Below are positions 1 through 9,076 of a stretch of 64,000 nt of DNA, piece by piece; the stretch's first letter is position 1, and each line of letters begins with the position of its first letter. This DNA is from SAR324 cluster bacterium. GTDB lineage: Bacteria > SAR324 > XYD2-FULL-50-16. The position numbers were made by a program, and so were the translations under genes. The notes beneath the pieces were generated by a model. The model did not search any database, had not been told where the DNA came from, and saw nothing but the letters and a program-made list of their open reading frames with translations. The stretch covers positions 203,790 to 267,789 of the forward strand of contig JANQGX010000016.1 of NCBI GenBank assembly GCA_028282885.1, read 5' to 3'.

Positions 1-450
1 TTTGCCCCGGCTATTCTGGTGATTCTGATGGCCTCCTCCGTGGCATATTTGATTCAGGAAGGAAATATACTGGATACCATACTTCACAGTGTTTCCCAGG
101 CTTCGCAAGGACTGGGCAAAGAGTCCGCAATTCTTTCGATTTATGGCTTTCAAATGCTGATGAATGCCCTGGTTCCTTCCGGCACAGGCCAGGCAGTATT
201 AACAATCCCTATTTTGGCTCCACTGGGAGATCTTCTCGGAATTACACGCCAGGCAGTCGTGCTTGCCTTTCAGTTTGGGGATGGATTCTCTAACCTGATA
301 TGGCCCACCAACCCTATGCTATTGATTGCCATCGGCTTAGCCCGAATCAGTTATAAGGATTGGTTTCGCTGGGTTATTCCCATGCAACTTCTGCTGTTGA
401 TCCTTTGTGGTCTGACCCTGTTATTGGCAGTTAACATTAATTTTGCCTGA
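1..450 (+). CDS. YfcC-family carrier, C-terminal part (5' truncated by window edge)
   Basis: The reading frame is open from base 1 and ends with TGA at 448-450, so only about the last 149 residues are present. They are very hydrophobic, with about four membrane segments. The stretch NALVPSGTGQAVLTIPILAP followed by AFQFGDGFSNLIWPT is typical of the YfcC / C4-dicarboxylate anaerobic carrier superfamily (DcuC-like, AbgT-related). In this family the VPSG and FGDG-N loops are conserved parts of the transport core. The expected role is inner-membrane transport of a carboxylate or basic amino acid; the substrate cannot be read from the sequence. The downstream YbaK-type gene starts 74 bp after the stop on the same strand, so they may be co-transcribed. 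Confidence 0.8.
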   Translation, partial: FAPAILVILMASSVAYLIQEGNILDTILHSVSQASQGLGKESAILSIYGFQMLMNALVPSGTGQAVLTIPILAPLGDLLGITRQAVVLAFQFGDGFSNLIWPTNPMLLIAIGLARISYKDWFRWVIPMQLLLLILCGLTLLLAVNINFA

Positions 451-523
451 TCATGAGAGATTTACACCCCTGGGGAAACAGATCCGGGTAACAGGGATCA
501 AATCGACATCTATAACTTGTAAC

Positions 524-1003
524 ATGACACCGGCCATCAAGCTGCTGAAAAAAAAGAACATAGAATTCAAGCTGCACCCTTATCAGGTTGATCCTTCTTG
601 TCAGTCTTATGGTGAAGAGGCAGCCGATGCGTTGGGGGTAGACAGAATAAGGCTGTTTAAAACCCTCATTGTAGAAGCGGACCAACAGCCCGATAATCTG
701 TATGTGGCCCTTATACCCGTCTCGCAACAGCTTGATATGAAACACCTGGCAAAATTATTCCAGCTAAAAAAAGCCAGGATGGCTCAACCCGCTGATGTGG
801 AACGAAAAACCGGTTATATCCTGGGAGGTGTCAGCCCCCTGGCACAGAAACGAAGCTATAAGACGGTTGTTCATCGTTCTATTCTGGATCACGCGACTGT
901 ATTCGTCAGTGCCGGTAAACGTGGACTTCAAATCGAGTTGAGCCCAAAGGAATTGATTTTGCTTACCCATGCGCAAACTGACGATATTGCAAGAAAGTCC
1001 TGA
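524..1003 (+). CDS. ybaK: Cys-tRNA(Pro)/Cys-tRNA(Cys) deacylase YbaK/EbsC
   Basis: Known role of the family: cytoplasmic editing enzyme that hydrolyses Cys-tRNA(Pro) mischarged by prolyl-tRNA synthetase. The product begins MTPAIKLLKKK and carries the usual features: HPYQVD near residue 17, a GVDRIRLFKTLIV strand near 40, K-T-GYILGGVSPLAQKR near 95-115, and an IELSPKEL tail. From the ATG at 524 the protein is 159 residues, the usual length for YbaK. The frame opens further upstream through a TTG at 443, but that extension overlaps the carrier gene and matches nothing in the family, so 524 is preferred. No strong ribosome site is visible. Identity is firm; specificity (YbaK versus other INS-superfamily editors) is less so. 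Confidence 0.9.
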   Translation: MTPAIKLLKKKNIEFKLHPYQVDPSCQSYGEEAADALGVDRIRLFKTLIVEADQQPDNLYVALIPVSQQLDMKHLAKLFQLKKARMAQPADVERKTGYILGGVSPLAQKRSYKTVVHRSILDHATVFVSAGKRGLQIELSPKELILLTHAQTDDIARKS

Positions 1004-1171
1004 CTGTATTAAACCTTGAGAATAGAGACAGGAGTGTTATCCGTCACAATTAAGCCGACATCTGTGAATCAAGCCCCGTCTTCAAGTGAATGGTAAACAT
1101 GTACATCTGCTAAATCAGCAGAATTACCAAGAGAATCAAAATCAAAAAGTAACAACCGTTAACAGTCGACT

Positions 1172-1708
1172 ATGGCCGAGGTTATTCAACTAGATCAGTT
1201 TAAAAAACATCAAATTGCAAAGCGGTGTTTTAAGCAGCTTAATGCCGGATTTCGTGAATCCTATAACGAAAGTACACGCATTCCGGACCTTTCTGATCAG
1301 GTACTGCTCTTTCTGGCCAACCCGGATGAGAACAGCACACGATTATCCTATCAGTTGATTCAACACGTCATTCTACCTAGGAATCAAAAACCTGCTTTAC
1401 AACCGGACAAAAAAACGGAAATTGATCTGATGGATATTCATCTCTTCCTGGTCGATAAGATTCGTTTTGAAATTATGACACGGCTTGGCTGGCTTGAGTC
1501 TTACCCCGGCTCCGACTCAACAGTTATTGATCTGATAACCAACTATGAAAAAACCAGGTACGATCGCTACAATACCCCTCCCCAGCTTTCCAAAAGCCAT
1601 GAAAGCTTCGATGAGTTTATCGCTCTCGGAAAACGAGAAAAAGAGACCTTTGTCAGGAAATTTTTTCTTAGCGCCATGATGGCTTTTGAAGGTCAAAACC
1701 GTAAATGA
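1172..1708 (+). CDS. hypothetical protein, 178 aa
   Basis: I do not recognise this protein. It is soluble, with no signal peptide or membrane segment, and predicted mostly helical. It is rich in Lys/Arg, Asp/Glu and Tyr, with a basic start and a basic C-terminus. Starts with ATG at 1172 after a 168-bp gap from ybaK, so it probably has its own promoter. That gap contains a short perfect hairpin (TCTGCT / AGCAGA, 1106-1122). Base composition resembles that of the neighbours. No close functional context: the flanking genes are a tRNA editing enzyme and, on the other strand, a surface lipoprotein. Confidence 0.6.
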   Translation: MAEVIQLDQFKKHQIAKRCFKQLNAGFRESYNESTRIPDLSDQVLLFLANPDENSTRLSYQLIQHVILPRNQKPALQPDKKTEIDLMDIHLFLVDKIRFEIMTRLGWLESYPGSDSTVIDLITNYEKTRYDRYNTPPQLSKSHESFDEFIALGKREKETFVRKFFLSAMMAFEGQNRK

Positions 1709-2111
1709 TGCTGTTCCATATCATCGCTTTCCTCGTCGGGGATTTGGGTCTATTTCCGTTGTCAGGGAGCTCTAAAACAGCGATTCAATAAGCGGGTATC
1801 CTATGGCTCCCTCATCTCTGATAACATGAAATCAGGCACAGAGATGAGAATCGGCGACGGATCGTTTTCTTCAACAGAATGGGCAAACCGAAAGCGTGTT
1901 GCTCTGCTTTGAACCTGGCAGTAATGGCTGATCTGAAAAAGAGCAAAGAGATGAATTTCCCTGGTTTACGGTGAAGTTCGCGGACGTGTGGCTCTATCTC
2001 GCAAAAGAATCGTGGAAATCAGTTTTGCCGGTGAAATCGAAACTTCGGAGAGAAACAGGTATCAGCTAAGCTGGTGAATCTACTAGAGAAACACCAGCTT
2101 TGCCAGTCGGT
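1709..2111. other. 403-bp intergenic stretch with one hairpin
   Basis: No open frame here has a credible start, ribosome site or recognisable product. The only structure I see is a perfect 8-bp inverted repeat, AGCTGGTG (2069-2076) and CACCAGCT (2092-2099), with a 15-nt loop. It lies 12 bp past the stop of the minus-strand lipoprotein gene. It lacks a clear T-run on either side, so it is only a weak terminator candidate between the two convergent genes. Confidence 0.4.
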
Positions 2112-5100
2112 TTACTTCGCAGTTTCAATGGTGACTTGCACTGTGGTCTTATCCTCGCGAGGATCAGCAGTCAGCAGGTAGGCCTTGATCCTCTTTCGGA
2201 CAGTTATCTCATCCCCGGCCTGGTATGCACCACCAAAGCACACTGGACTGGACAACCTGTGTTTTCTTCCATACCATCTGAACCAACCGGAAAGATTATC
2301 CCAGGCCGCGCTGTATATACAGCGAGTACGGTCGAACCGCAAAATCAGCATAAACCAATCAGGATTACCTTCCAGGACTTCCAGAGAATCATGATCAGGA
2401 ATGACAACGTCCACCGGAGAATCAAGCTTGACCTCATCCTTGATTCGCTTCCAGGGCCAGGAGGTTAAAGAGGTGGTCAAAACATACTCATCTACCGATG
2501 GCGGCACTGTCTCACTGACCGTAATTTTAACTTCCGCCAACTCGCTGACGTCCGTACCATCGGACACCTGGTAATAGAAGCTATCATCGCCAATGTACCC
2601 GGGATCGGGAGTGTAAATTGCCTGATCTCCTGAAATGTCAACCGTACCGTTTGAAGGTTCGACCGCAACGCTGTAACTTAAGGTGTTGCCTTCATCCGGA
2701 TCAGAACCGACAAGCGTGATGGTAACCGCGGTATCCTGGTTGGTAACGGCATCAAGATCTTCAGCGCTGGGCGGTGTATTGACCTGCCCTCCATCCTTTT
2801 CATTGACAACAATGCTGACATCGCCCGGATCACTGGTCAACCTTCCGTCACTGGCGGTATAGCTAAAACCATCCGTTCCATAATATCCCGAATCCGGTGT
2901 GTATATTGCCGTTCCATTGATATTATCAATAGTGACGGTACCGAATTGAGGATATGCTGATATGGAGAATTCCAGGTCATCTCCATCAACATCATATCCA
3001 ATCAGATCGAACTCAATTGCCACATCCTGATCGGTGCTTACATCAAGGCTTTCCACTTCGGGAGCTACGTTTACCGGCGGAGAAATTACTTCCAGGATGG
3101 TTAGTCCGACCGTCGCAGGTTGACTGCTCGCCAACCCGTCGCTCACCGAATAGGTGAAGCTATCCTGACCATAATATCCGGATTCCGGTGTCAGCGTCGC
3201 CGCATCGCCTGAAACGGTGACGGTTCCGTGTAATGGTTGTGTTTCGATTGAATAAAACAGTTCATCGGCATCCACATCCTTTCCAAGCAGATTGAAGACA
3301 ACGACCTGGTCCTGATCCAAAGTCACGTAGATATCCTCTGCCGTGGGAGGATTGTTCACGGGAGTAGTTACCACTTCGTTTATTGTAATGGAGACAGTAG
3401 CTGTATTGCTGTCGGCGGTTCCGTCAAATGCCGAGTAGGTGAAACTGTCTGAGCCGTGATAACCGACCGCAGGTGTGTAGGTAACCGTATCTCCGGATCT
3501 TGAAACGATTCCGTTGGCAGGATTCGAATCAATCCTGTAAATCAGTGGATCCCCATCTTCATCTGTCACATCCAAAACTATTGTGGCAATGGTATCCTGA
3601 TCCATTTCAACCGAGAGATCAACCGCAACCGGCGCGTGATTGATGTCCGGTGTGGGATCAGCCGTCACCTGAACCGTCACTGTTGCAGGATCGCTATCCA
3701 TGCTGCCGTCACTAACGACAAAGGTAAAACTGTCTGTCCCGGAAAAACCAGCGTCAGGAGTGTAAGTCACAATATTTCCGATATAGCTCACTGTTCCTTT
3801 AGCTGGGCTGGTATCGCCAACCCATATCAGCGAATCCCATGGATCCGGATCAGAACCGCTAAGGGTAATATCAACAGGGGTTTCCTGCAGTGTTTCAGCC
3901 ACAGCATCCGAAGCCTGGGGTTTATTGTTCGGCGGTGGCGGCAACTCAAGGTCCAAAACCAGGGATCCGCTTTCGGTTACACCTGCGCTTGTGGTAACAA
4001 TCAAGGAACCGTCACTAGATTTTGCCGCAATAGTGTAGTTTCCGGCAGGTATCAATACTGTTAGCTGCCCGTGATTTGCACCGTTTTCACTAGCTGTGAG
4101 GCCGACAAACCAGTCATCAACGAAAATGGCAGCGCCCGATATCGGAAATCCGTAGGTTGCAACCCTGACGATCAACTCACCCGGAGGATTCTCTTCTATC
4201 GTGGAGGCGGTCAGCATATTAAAATCACAGGTTAGTGTCTGTGAATCTACGCTGAGATCGACCGCTTGTCCGCAGTAGGCATAAACACTACTGCCGCCAT
4301 TCGATATATCGGCAATTTGAATAGCCCAGACCACCGGCCCCGGAACAAAGTTCTGAACGGTGACCGACCCCTCAAAAAAGGCATCGTTGTCTGTCAAGCT
4401 AACAACAGATTCCACCGGATTGTTGGCGCCACCCGTCAAAGAGAATTTCGCTTCCACATTCACAACACCGCCTGCCTCATCAATCACGTTATCGGGGATT
4501 ACCAGAACAAACTCAGCCGTATTGTCAGAAGCGTCGAACGTGTAGGTGTTTTCAAATACCAGGGGAACAATCTCCAGATGAACCGTACCTCCCTCTTCAG
4601 TGATCGTGATCGTGGTTTGACCGTCCAGGAGAACGCTCTTCAGCAACGATCCGTCGTAAAAATTCAGTTCAAACTCATAGGTTCCCGCGGGCAGATAAAC
4701 AAAAGTACTGGACAACCCGGTTTCGGGATTGATGGAGAATCGGTGTTCGTCCCCACTGTCAATGACAATACCAAATGAGGGATCATCAAATTCGGAAACG
4801 ACGTTTTCGTCGTATTGGAACTGGAACTCGGCCAATTCCTGTAAAACATGAATTTCAGGGATCTGCTCACCAATAACGGGATGGATCAGGAAAGATACCA
4901 GATTCTGACCATCCATTATGATCCAGGATTCGTTGATGGCCGCATATTGATATTCCCCTGAAGTCATCAGAAAATAAAAGTTGTAAACCCCCGTTTCCAA
5001 TGGCAGGGAAACCTGGGAACTTATCTCTAATGATCCCTCGTCGACTTCCAGAGCCCAGTTGTAAATATGCTCGGCCCCGGTTTCCTGGTTTACCGCAAGG

Positions 5101-5441
5101 ATTTTGCCTTCAGCCAGTTGAACCACAGTCGACTGGGATACAGAGTTGTTTGCGGGAGTGTTTTGGGAATCGTTGGTTTTTGCGTAAGAGCTGAGGGTCA
5201 GGCTAAAACGGGCGTTGTGATCGTTTTCTGATTGGCCGCCTGTTGCGGGATCGTCTGTATCGGTATCACCACCTCCCGGGTTTTCAGGAGTTGGATCCTC
5301 CGGTGTTGGGTCAGTTACTGTCGGAGGCGCCTGTCCGGTTGTATCTGCATCGCTGCTGCTACTGCCGGATGAAAAATCGCAGCCAACCAGCAGTAGTAAA
5401 GTAATGATCAGTAGAATCGCCCTAAGCAAATGTGATTTCAC
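2112..5441 (-). CDS. large surface lipoprotein with five tandem cadherin/Ig-like (Big_9-type) repeats
   Basis: A predicted exported lipoprotein of 1109 residues. The GTG at 5441 is chosen because AGGGAA sits just upstream and the product then begins with a compact lipoprotein signal (VKSHLLRAILL...LLLLVGC, lipobox Cys near residue 21). The frame extends another 46 codons upstream but without a ribosome site or a signal-like sequence. After the Cys come a Ser/Asp/Pro/Thr-rich linker (roughly residues 22-75), a mixed beta-rich region to about 500, then five repeats of about 95 residues starting near 502, 600, 695, 789 and 887. Each opens with N-x-P-x-A/V, then a Q-D-T-like stretch, D-x-D-x-D-x-L, TYTP-x-x-G-Y-x-G-x-DSF-TY and SDG. 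These are hallmarks of tandem Ig/cadherin-like domains in adhesins, often Ca-binding. The last ~135 residues are a separate tail with two Cys. Likely surface adhesion or cell-surface architecture; the ligand is unknown. Confidence 0.82.
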   Translation of the reverse strand: MKSHLLRAILLIITLLLLVGCDFSSGSSSSDADTTGQAPPTVTDPTPEDPTPENPGGGDTDTDDPATGGQSENDHNARFSLTLSSYAKTNDSQNTPANNSVSQSTVVQLAEGKILAVNQETGAEHIYNWALEVDEGSLEISSQVSLPLETGVYNFYFLMTSGEYQYAAINESWIIMDGQNLVSFLIHPVIGEQIPEIHVLQELAEFQFQYDENVVSEFDDPSFGIVIDSGDEHRFSINPETGLSSTFVYLPAGTYEFELNFYDGSLLKSVLLDGQTTITITEEGGTVHLEIVPLVFENTYTFDASDNTAEFVLVIPDNVIDEAGGVVNVEAKFSLTGGANNPVESVVSLTDNDAFFEGSVTVQNFVPGPVVWAIQIADISNGGSSVYAYCGQAVDLSVDSQTLTCDFNMLTASTIEENPPGELIVRVATYGFPISGAAIFVDDWFVGLTASENGANHGQLTVLIPAGNYTIAAKSSDGSLIVTTSAGVTESGSLVLDLELPPPPNNKPQASDAVAETLQETPVDITLSGSDPDPWDSLIWVGDTSPAKGTVSYIGNIVTYTPDAGFSGTDSFTFVVSDGSMDSDPATVTVQVTADPTPDINHAPVAVDLSVEMDQDTIATIVLDVTDEDGDPLIYRIDSNPANGIVSRSGDTVTYTPAVGYHGSDSFTYSAFDGTADSNTATVSITINEVVTTPVNNPPTAEDIYVTLDQDQVVVFNLLGKDVDADELFYSIETQPLHGTVTVSGDAATLTPESGYYGQDSFTYSVSDGLASSQPATVGLTILEVISPPVNVAPEVESLDVSTDQDVAIEFDLIGYDVDGDDLEFSISAYPQFGTVTIDNINGTAIYTPDSGYYGTDGFSYTASDGRLTSDPGDVSIVVNEKDGGQVNTPPSAEDLDAVTNQDTAVTITLVGSDPDEGNTLSYSVAVEPSNGTVDISGDQAIYTPDPGYIGDDSFYYQVSDGTDVSELAEVKITVSETVPPSVDEYVLTTSLTSWPWKRIKDEVKLDSPVDVVIPDHDSLEVLEGNPDWFMLILRFDRTRCIYSAAWDNLSGWFRWYGRKHRLSSPVCFGGAYQAGDEITVRKRIKAYLLTADPREDKTTVQVTIETAK
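2520..3940 (-). repeat. five tandem ~285-bp coding repeats
   Basis: Within the lipoprotein gene a unit of about 285 bp (95 codons) recurs five times, starting on the minus strand near 3934, 3640, 3357, 3073 and 2780. The protein motif is well kept but the DNA copies have diverged, so they are old duplications and not a recent expansion. Confidence 0.75.
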
Positions 5442-5690
5442 AGTATTCCCTGAAGGATTAAGATCAAACTCTCTTCGTGTCCGGTTATATTTCATCGGTT
5501 GATTTTTGAAAAACCCGTCCATAAAGAAGATGCAAAAATCATGAAAAACACAGGACATCGGCCGAGAATTCGCGATCAATTCTGTTAAATTTCCTCCAAA
5601 ACCAATGGTTACCTAATATATCGTCTTTTTTAGATTATAACCCCATTAGTTCAGAATACAAATAGAAAAAATACTCAGGGGTGTTAAACG

Positions 5691-6362
5691 TCAGAAACCG
5701 ACCCAACTTGTTAGGCTGGCAAAAGGTTCCCTATCACTTTTAAGTTGATTGGCAGGGAATTCCGGGTCCGGATAGCCTATCGCAATAGCGATAATAATCC
5801 GTTTATTTTCAGGAATTCCGGCAAACTCCCGAATCACACCCGGGTATAGGACACTCTGGTCTTCAATACAGGTTCCCAAACCGAAGGATAATGCGGCTAG
5901 GCAGATATTCTGCATGGCAGCCCCCAGGTCAAGAAGCGGACCCGTTTCCGTCAAGGCTTTATCCGAAGTCAAAATCACCGCGGCCGGGGCATCGAAAAAG
6001 CGAAAGCCCCGTTCCATCCATGCAGCGCGTTTTTCAGCATCTTCTCTCCGGATATCCATCAGTTTGAATATGCCTTTGGCCAGATTGACCTGCCGCTCCC
6101 TGAATACGCTCTCCCTGGGCCATCCGGTAACGTTGTGTTCAGGTTTCATCTCTTCGCCATTGTTTAACTTGGAAACCACCACCTCACTGATTTTTCGAAT
6201 CACCTCTCCCCCGAGCACGTAAAATTCCCATGGTTGGGTGTTCATAGCTGAAGGCGCCTGACAGGCAGATTCCAGAATCTTTTCCAGCACGTCCCTGGGC
6301 ACCGGATCCGGTTTATATCCCCTGATGCTTTTTCTTTCCTTAATCGCTTCAATCACATCCAT
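5691..6362 (-). CDS. nitroreductase-family FMN oxidoreductase
   Basis: 223-residue cytoplasmic flavoprotein. The N-terminus MDVIEAIKERKSIRGYKPDP with R-KS-R is the FMN-binding start of the nitroreductase fold. PSAMNTQPWEFYVL near 40-50 is the second FMN contact. A DLGAAMQNICLAALSFGLGTC stretch near 145-160 and IAIAIGYPD near 195 complete the pattern. Family members reduce nitro compounds, quinones or enones with NAD(P)H; the substrate is not evident. It is transcribed divergently from a TetR regulator and MATE efflux gene across a 212-bp region rich in inverted repeats. This suggests shared control with a detoxification response (inference). Confidence 0.9.
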   Translation of the reverse strand: MDVIEAIKERKSIRGYKPDPVPRDVLEKILESACQAPSAMNTQPWEFYVLGGEVIRKISEVVVSKLNNGEEMKPEHNVTGWPRESVFRERQVNLAKGIFKLMDIRREDAEKRAAWMERGFRFFDAPAAVILTSDKALTETGPLLDLGAAMQNICLAALSFGLGTCIEDQSVLYPGVIREFAGIPENKRIIIAIAIGYPDPEFPANQLKSDREPFASLTSWVGF

Positions 6363-6506
6363 ATGTCATCTCTTTTTTGGGTTATGGAAAATTATGTTTC
6401 TATCCCCTTGATACCAGATCAGGTGTTTTCCCAGCAAGTATCCAGATCTGGACGAAGCATTGATCGGATACTATTGAAAGTCCTGAAAAGCCATCAATTC
6501 AAATGA

Positions 6507-6549
6507 CTGTCAAGGGAAAAGGTCCCTTTCCTGAAAATTCACTTGACAG
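6507..6549. promoter_or_regulatory. nested inverted repeats between nitroreductase and TetR genes (candidate operator)
   Basis: A perfect 8-bp inverted repeat CTGTCAAG (6507-6514) / CTTGACAG (6542-6549) encloses a second one, AAGGGA (6512-6517) / TCCCTT (6523-6528). Each outer arm contains a TTGACA box, one reading each way. The region may therefore hold back-to-back promoters whose -35 boxes overlap an operator, but no good -10 box was found for either. TetR regulators typically bind such palindromes between divergent genes; the assignment is inference. Confidence 0.4.
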
Positions 6550-6574
6550 GACTTTATTACCAAATGAGACTTAA

Positions 6575-7171
6575 ATGTATCATTTAATGATAAATATTCT
6601 CACTAGTATCATGCATAAGAATCGTGAACGTATCATTGAGACAGGTCTTCGGATTCTGGCTCAGAATCCCGCAGCATCCATGGACCAGATTGCAGAAGAG
6701 GCCGGTATCGGGCGAGCCACCCTTTACCGGCATTTTGGTTCTAAAAACATTTTGATTCGGGAACTCTATTTTACCGCCCATCGTATGTTTGAAGAAGCTG
6801 TTCTTCCCATTCTGGACAGTCAGCTGGCCGCCTGGCAAAAGCTGGAAAAGGTGGTTACCACCATGATTCCGCTCGGAGCAAGCTTCCAGTTCATGATGTT
6901 CGAACCCATGCATACGGATGATCCCGAACTTGAGGCGCTATATAACAGTCAGTTGAGAACCTGGAGGGCACTGATTGTGGAACTGAAATCGGCAGGGCTT
7001 TTAGATCCCGGTCTTTCAGATGCCTGGATAGTTCTTTGCCTGGATTCAATGATTTTTGCTGCCTGGGAGGGCATATTCAAAGGTGATATTGCTCGAAACG
7101 AAGCCCCAAGCCTGGTGTTAAGAACCCTTATGAACGGTGTGGGGAGAGCAAACCCTGCCATCTCAGTCTGA
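6575..7171 (+). CDS. TetR-family transcriptional regulator
   Basis: 198 residues as drawn. A TetR-type helix-turn-helix sits near residues 18-62: RERIIETGLRIL, then MDQIAEEAGIGRATLYRHFG and SKNILIRELY. The remainder is an all-helical ligand-binding domain without recognisable specificity. Start choices are ATG at 6575, 6587 or 6611. None has a clear Shine-Dalgarno, and 6611 gives the more typical N-terminus. It lies 41 bp upstream of the MATE gene on the same strand and divergent from the nitroreductase, the usual layout of a repressor for an efflux/detoxification locus. DNA-binding role is firm by family; targets and inducer are inferred. Confidence 0.88.
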   Translation: MYHLMINILTSIMHKNRERIIETGLRILAQNPAASMDQIAEEAGIGRATLYRHFGSKNILIRELYFTAHRMFEEAVLPILDSQLAAWQKLEKVVTTMIPLGASFQFMMFEPMHTDDPELEALYNSQLRTWRALIVELKSAGLLDPGLSDAWIVLCLDSMIFAAWEGIFKGDIARNEAPSLVLRTLMNGVGRANPAISV

Positions 7172-7212
7172 AGAAAGACAGCTTTAGTATCCTCCGGAAA
7201 TAACGGAATTTT

Positions 7213-8598
7213 ATGAAATTGGAAAAACTGGATGTCACCCGCGGCAATCCCCTGAAGGTGTTTTTGACTTTCAGTATCCCGAGTGTCATCGGACTTTTAT
7301 CAGCATCCTCTGCGGAAACCATAGACGCGATCTTTGTCGGCAACTACGCCGGAAGCGCCTCCCTGGCAGCAGTAAATCTAGTCATCCCCTTCTTTTTCTT
7401 CGTCTTCGGATTTGCCGTAATGATAGTCACAGGCAGCAGTGTTCGATGCGGAAAATACATGGGCGAAGGAAATCCCAAGGCTGCATCAGCCATCTTTACA
7501 CGAACTATGATTGTACTGGGAGCCTGTTGTGTTGTTATCACCATCGCAGGAACCCTGTTTTCACGTCAGATTGTCGCCTTTCTTGGAGCAAATAAGGAGT
7601 TGACAGAGGAATCGGCTCTTTATCTCTGGACTATTTCGCTTTTCACCCTTTTCTTCCTTTGTTCATATGGTTTATCCGTCTTTGTCAGGGTGGATGGAAG
7701 ACCGGTTTTATCCTCGGTGGGGATGGTAATAGGATCGATCAGTAACTTTGTTCTTGATTTCTGGCTGATCGCCGTTCTTGACATGGGTGTGAAGGGAGCC
7801 GCTATAGCTACTGGCGGGGCACAGATTATCAGTTTTCTGATCCTGCTCTTCCATTTTTTCACAGATAAAAGCAGCCTCAAATTCGAATTGAACTGGGGAC
7901 GTTGGGGAGAGATTTTTAAAGCCTGCTATAATGGTTTGTCCGAGTTTACCAATGAGATGTCTGCCGGAATCGTCGTTTTGATTTTTAACTGGATTATGAT
8001 CAGCCGTATGGGAGTCTCAGGTGTAGCAGGTTATTCGGTTATCAACTATACCCTGGGAATAGGCATTATGGTATCCTACGGATTTAGCGATTCTTTACTT
8101 CCCATTGTTAGCACCCACCTGGGGGCAAAGATGCCGGAGCGAATTAACCGTTTTCTGATCATATCCAGCATCCTGGTTTTTGGCCTGGGCTTAGTGCTGT
8201 TTACCCTCCTGGCCTTTTTTCCTGACCATATGATCGATGTTTTCCTTGAACCCGAAGAACTCTCGGCAGCGTCCATTGCTCTTGAGTTTATCGTTCTGGT
8301 AAAATGGAGCTTTCTCTTTATCGGTATCAACCTGATCCTGACTGCGTATCACACCGCCATGCATCGTCCCATGGAATCCGCAATCATTGCGCTTTTCCGC
8401 AGTCTTATTCTGCCTGTTTCAGCACTGTTGGTGCTTCCCAAGCTGTTGGATAATACCGGAATCTATCTGGTCATACCTCTATCAGAATTCATCACCCTGC
8501 TGATTGCTGTGGCACTTTTCATCAGAAACCGACCTTCCAAGCTGATTGCAAGGCCAGTCTCAACCGATATTCTTGAAAAAGATCACCTGCGAAACTGA
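7213..8598 (+). CDS. MATE-family multidrug/Na+ antiporter
   Basis: 461 residues with twelve predicted membrane segments. The N-terminus has the MATE signature: LDVTRGNPLKVFLTFSIPSV, then a TIDAIFVGNYAG segment equivalent to the D-x-x-F-VG loop, and GKYMGEGNPKAAS in the first cytoplasmic loop. Members export cationic drugs or dyes in exchange for H+ or Na+ across the inner membrane. The sequence looks closest to the MepA/DinF-like bacterial branch, though this is judged by eye. It directly follows the TetR regulator and is probably co-transcribed and repressed by it. The C-terminal tail after the last helix is short and basic. Confidence 0.9.
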   Translation: MKLEKLDVTRGNPLKVFLTFSIPSVIGLLSASSAETIDAIFVGNYAGSASLAAVNLVIPFFFFVFGFAVMIVTGSSVRCGKYMGEGNPKAASAIFTRTMIVLGACCVVITIAGTLFSRQIVAFLGANKELTEESALYLWTISLFTLFFLCSYGLSVFVRVDGRPVLSSVGMVIGSISNFVLDFWLIAVLDMGVKGAAIATGGAQIISFLILLFHFFTDKSSLKFELNWGRWGEIFKACYNGLSEFTNEMSAGIVVLIFNWIMISRMGVSGVAGYSVINYTLGIGIMVSYGFSDSLLPIVSTHLGAKMPERINRFLIISSILVFGLGLVLFTLLAFFPDHMIDVFLEPEELSAASIALEFIVLVKWSFLFIGINLILTAYHTAMHRPMESAIIALFRSLILPVSALLVLPKLLDNTGIYLVIPLSEFITLLIAVALFIRNRPSKLIARPVSTDILEKDHLRN

Positions 8599-8737
8599 GG
8601 TGAAAATGTGTTTTCCAGGAAAACCCCGGGCAAAAGTCTCCACGACAATCAAACCGGACGATTCATGTAACCATATAGAATCAACCTTTTATGTTTCGGG
8701 AAAGTTTCAGCAGACAGCTACCCAAACCAAACCATAG

Positions 8738-8998
8738 TTAAGCGGCCTTCGGTTCTTCCAGATGATCACCGGACTGTGCGCTCTTCACCACAATCCGCTC
8801 CGTATTCTTCCTGTATCCGGGGAAACCGGCAAGATAAAGCAATACCATCAATATCATGGAGACAAAGACAGCCATGGGAAAACCCAGATAGAAAAAGATC
8901 CTGGGAAGTATCTCTAAAGGAGCTGCTTTTACGGAAGGCAGAAAAAAAAGAACAGCGCCGAGTACACTGGCAATATAGCTGAATAGGAAGGTTTTCAT
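8738..8998 (-). CDS. small two-helix membrane protein, 86 aa, behind a sigma-54 promoter
   Basis: Two hydrophobic segments (about residues 3-25 and 32-60) with a short link, followed by a charged C-terminal tail of about 25 residues. It is probably an inner-membrane protein; the first segment could also be read as a signal peptide (FFLPSVKAAP). GGAGAA lies at good spacing before the ATG, supporting a real gene. A near-consensus sigma-54 promoter lies 62-78 bp upstream, and a sigma-54 activator gene lies further upstream on the same strand. The gene is therefore a likely target of that activator. I do not recognise the protein family. It is convergent with the MATE gene. Confidence 0.72.
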   Translation of the reverse strand: MKTFLFSYIASVLGAVLFFLPSVKAAPLEILPRIFFYLGFPMAVFVSMILMVLLYLAGFPGYRKNTERIVVKSAQSGDHLEEPKAA

Positions 8999-9059
8999 CG
9001 TATTCTCCGTTAAATTTTTTTTAAGATAATCTAATTTTCAATCAAGATAATTAGCTATC

Positions 9060-9076
9060 TGCAATTGGAGAGCCAA
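9060..9076 (-). promoter_or_regulatory. sigma-54 promoter (-24/-12)
   Basis: On the minus strand the sequence reads TTGGC-TCTCCAA-TTGCA. This keeps the -24 TTGGC and -12 TTGCA blocks at the canonical 17-nt overall length (consensus TTGGCACG-N4-TTGCA). It points at the 86-residue membrane protein gene, with transcription expected to start about 50 nt before its ATG. The neighbouring sigma-54 activator gene makes the assignment more credible. Confidence 0.72.

Noticed and set aside
2520..3940. regular repeats considered as a CRISPR or DNA satellite
   Set aside because: The repeat unit is coding, 285 bp long and diverged at DNA level; it reflects protein domain repeats.
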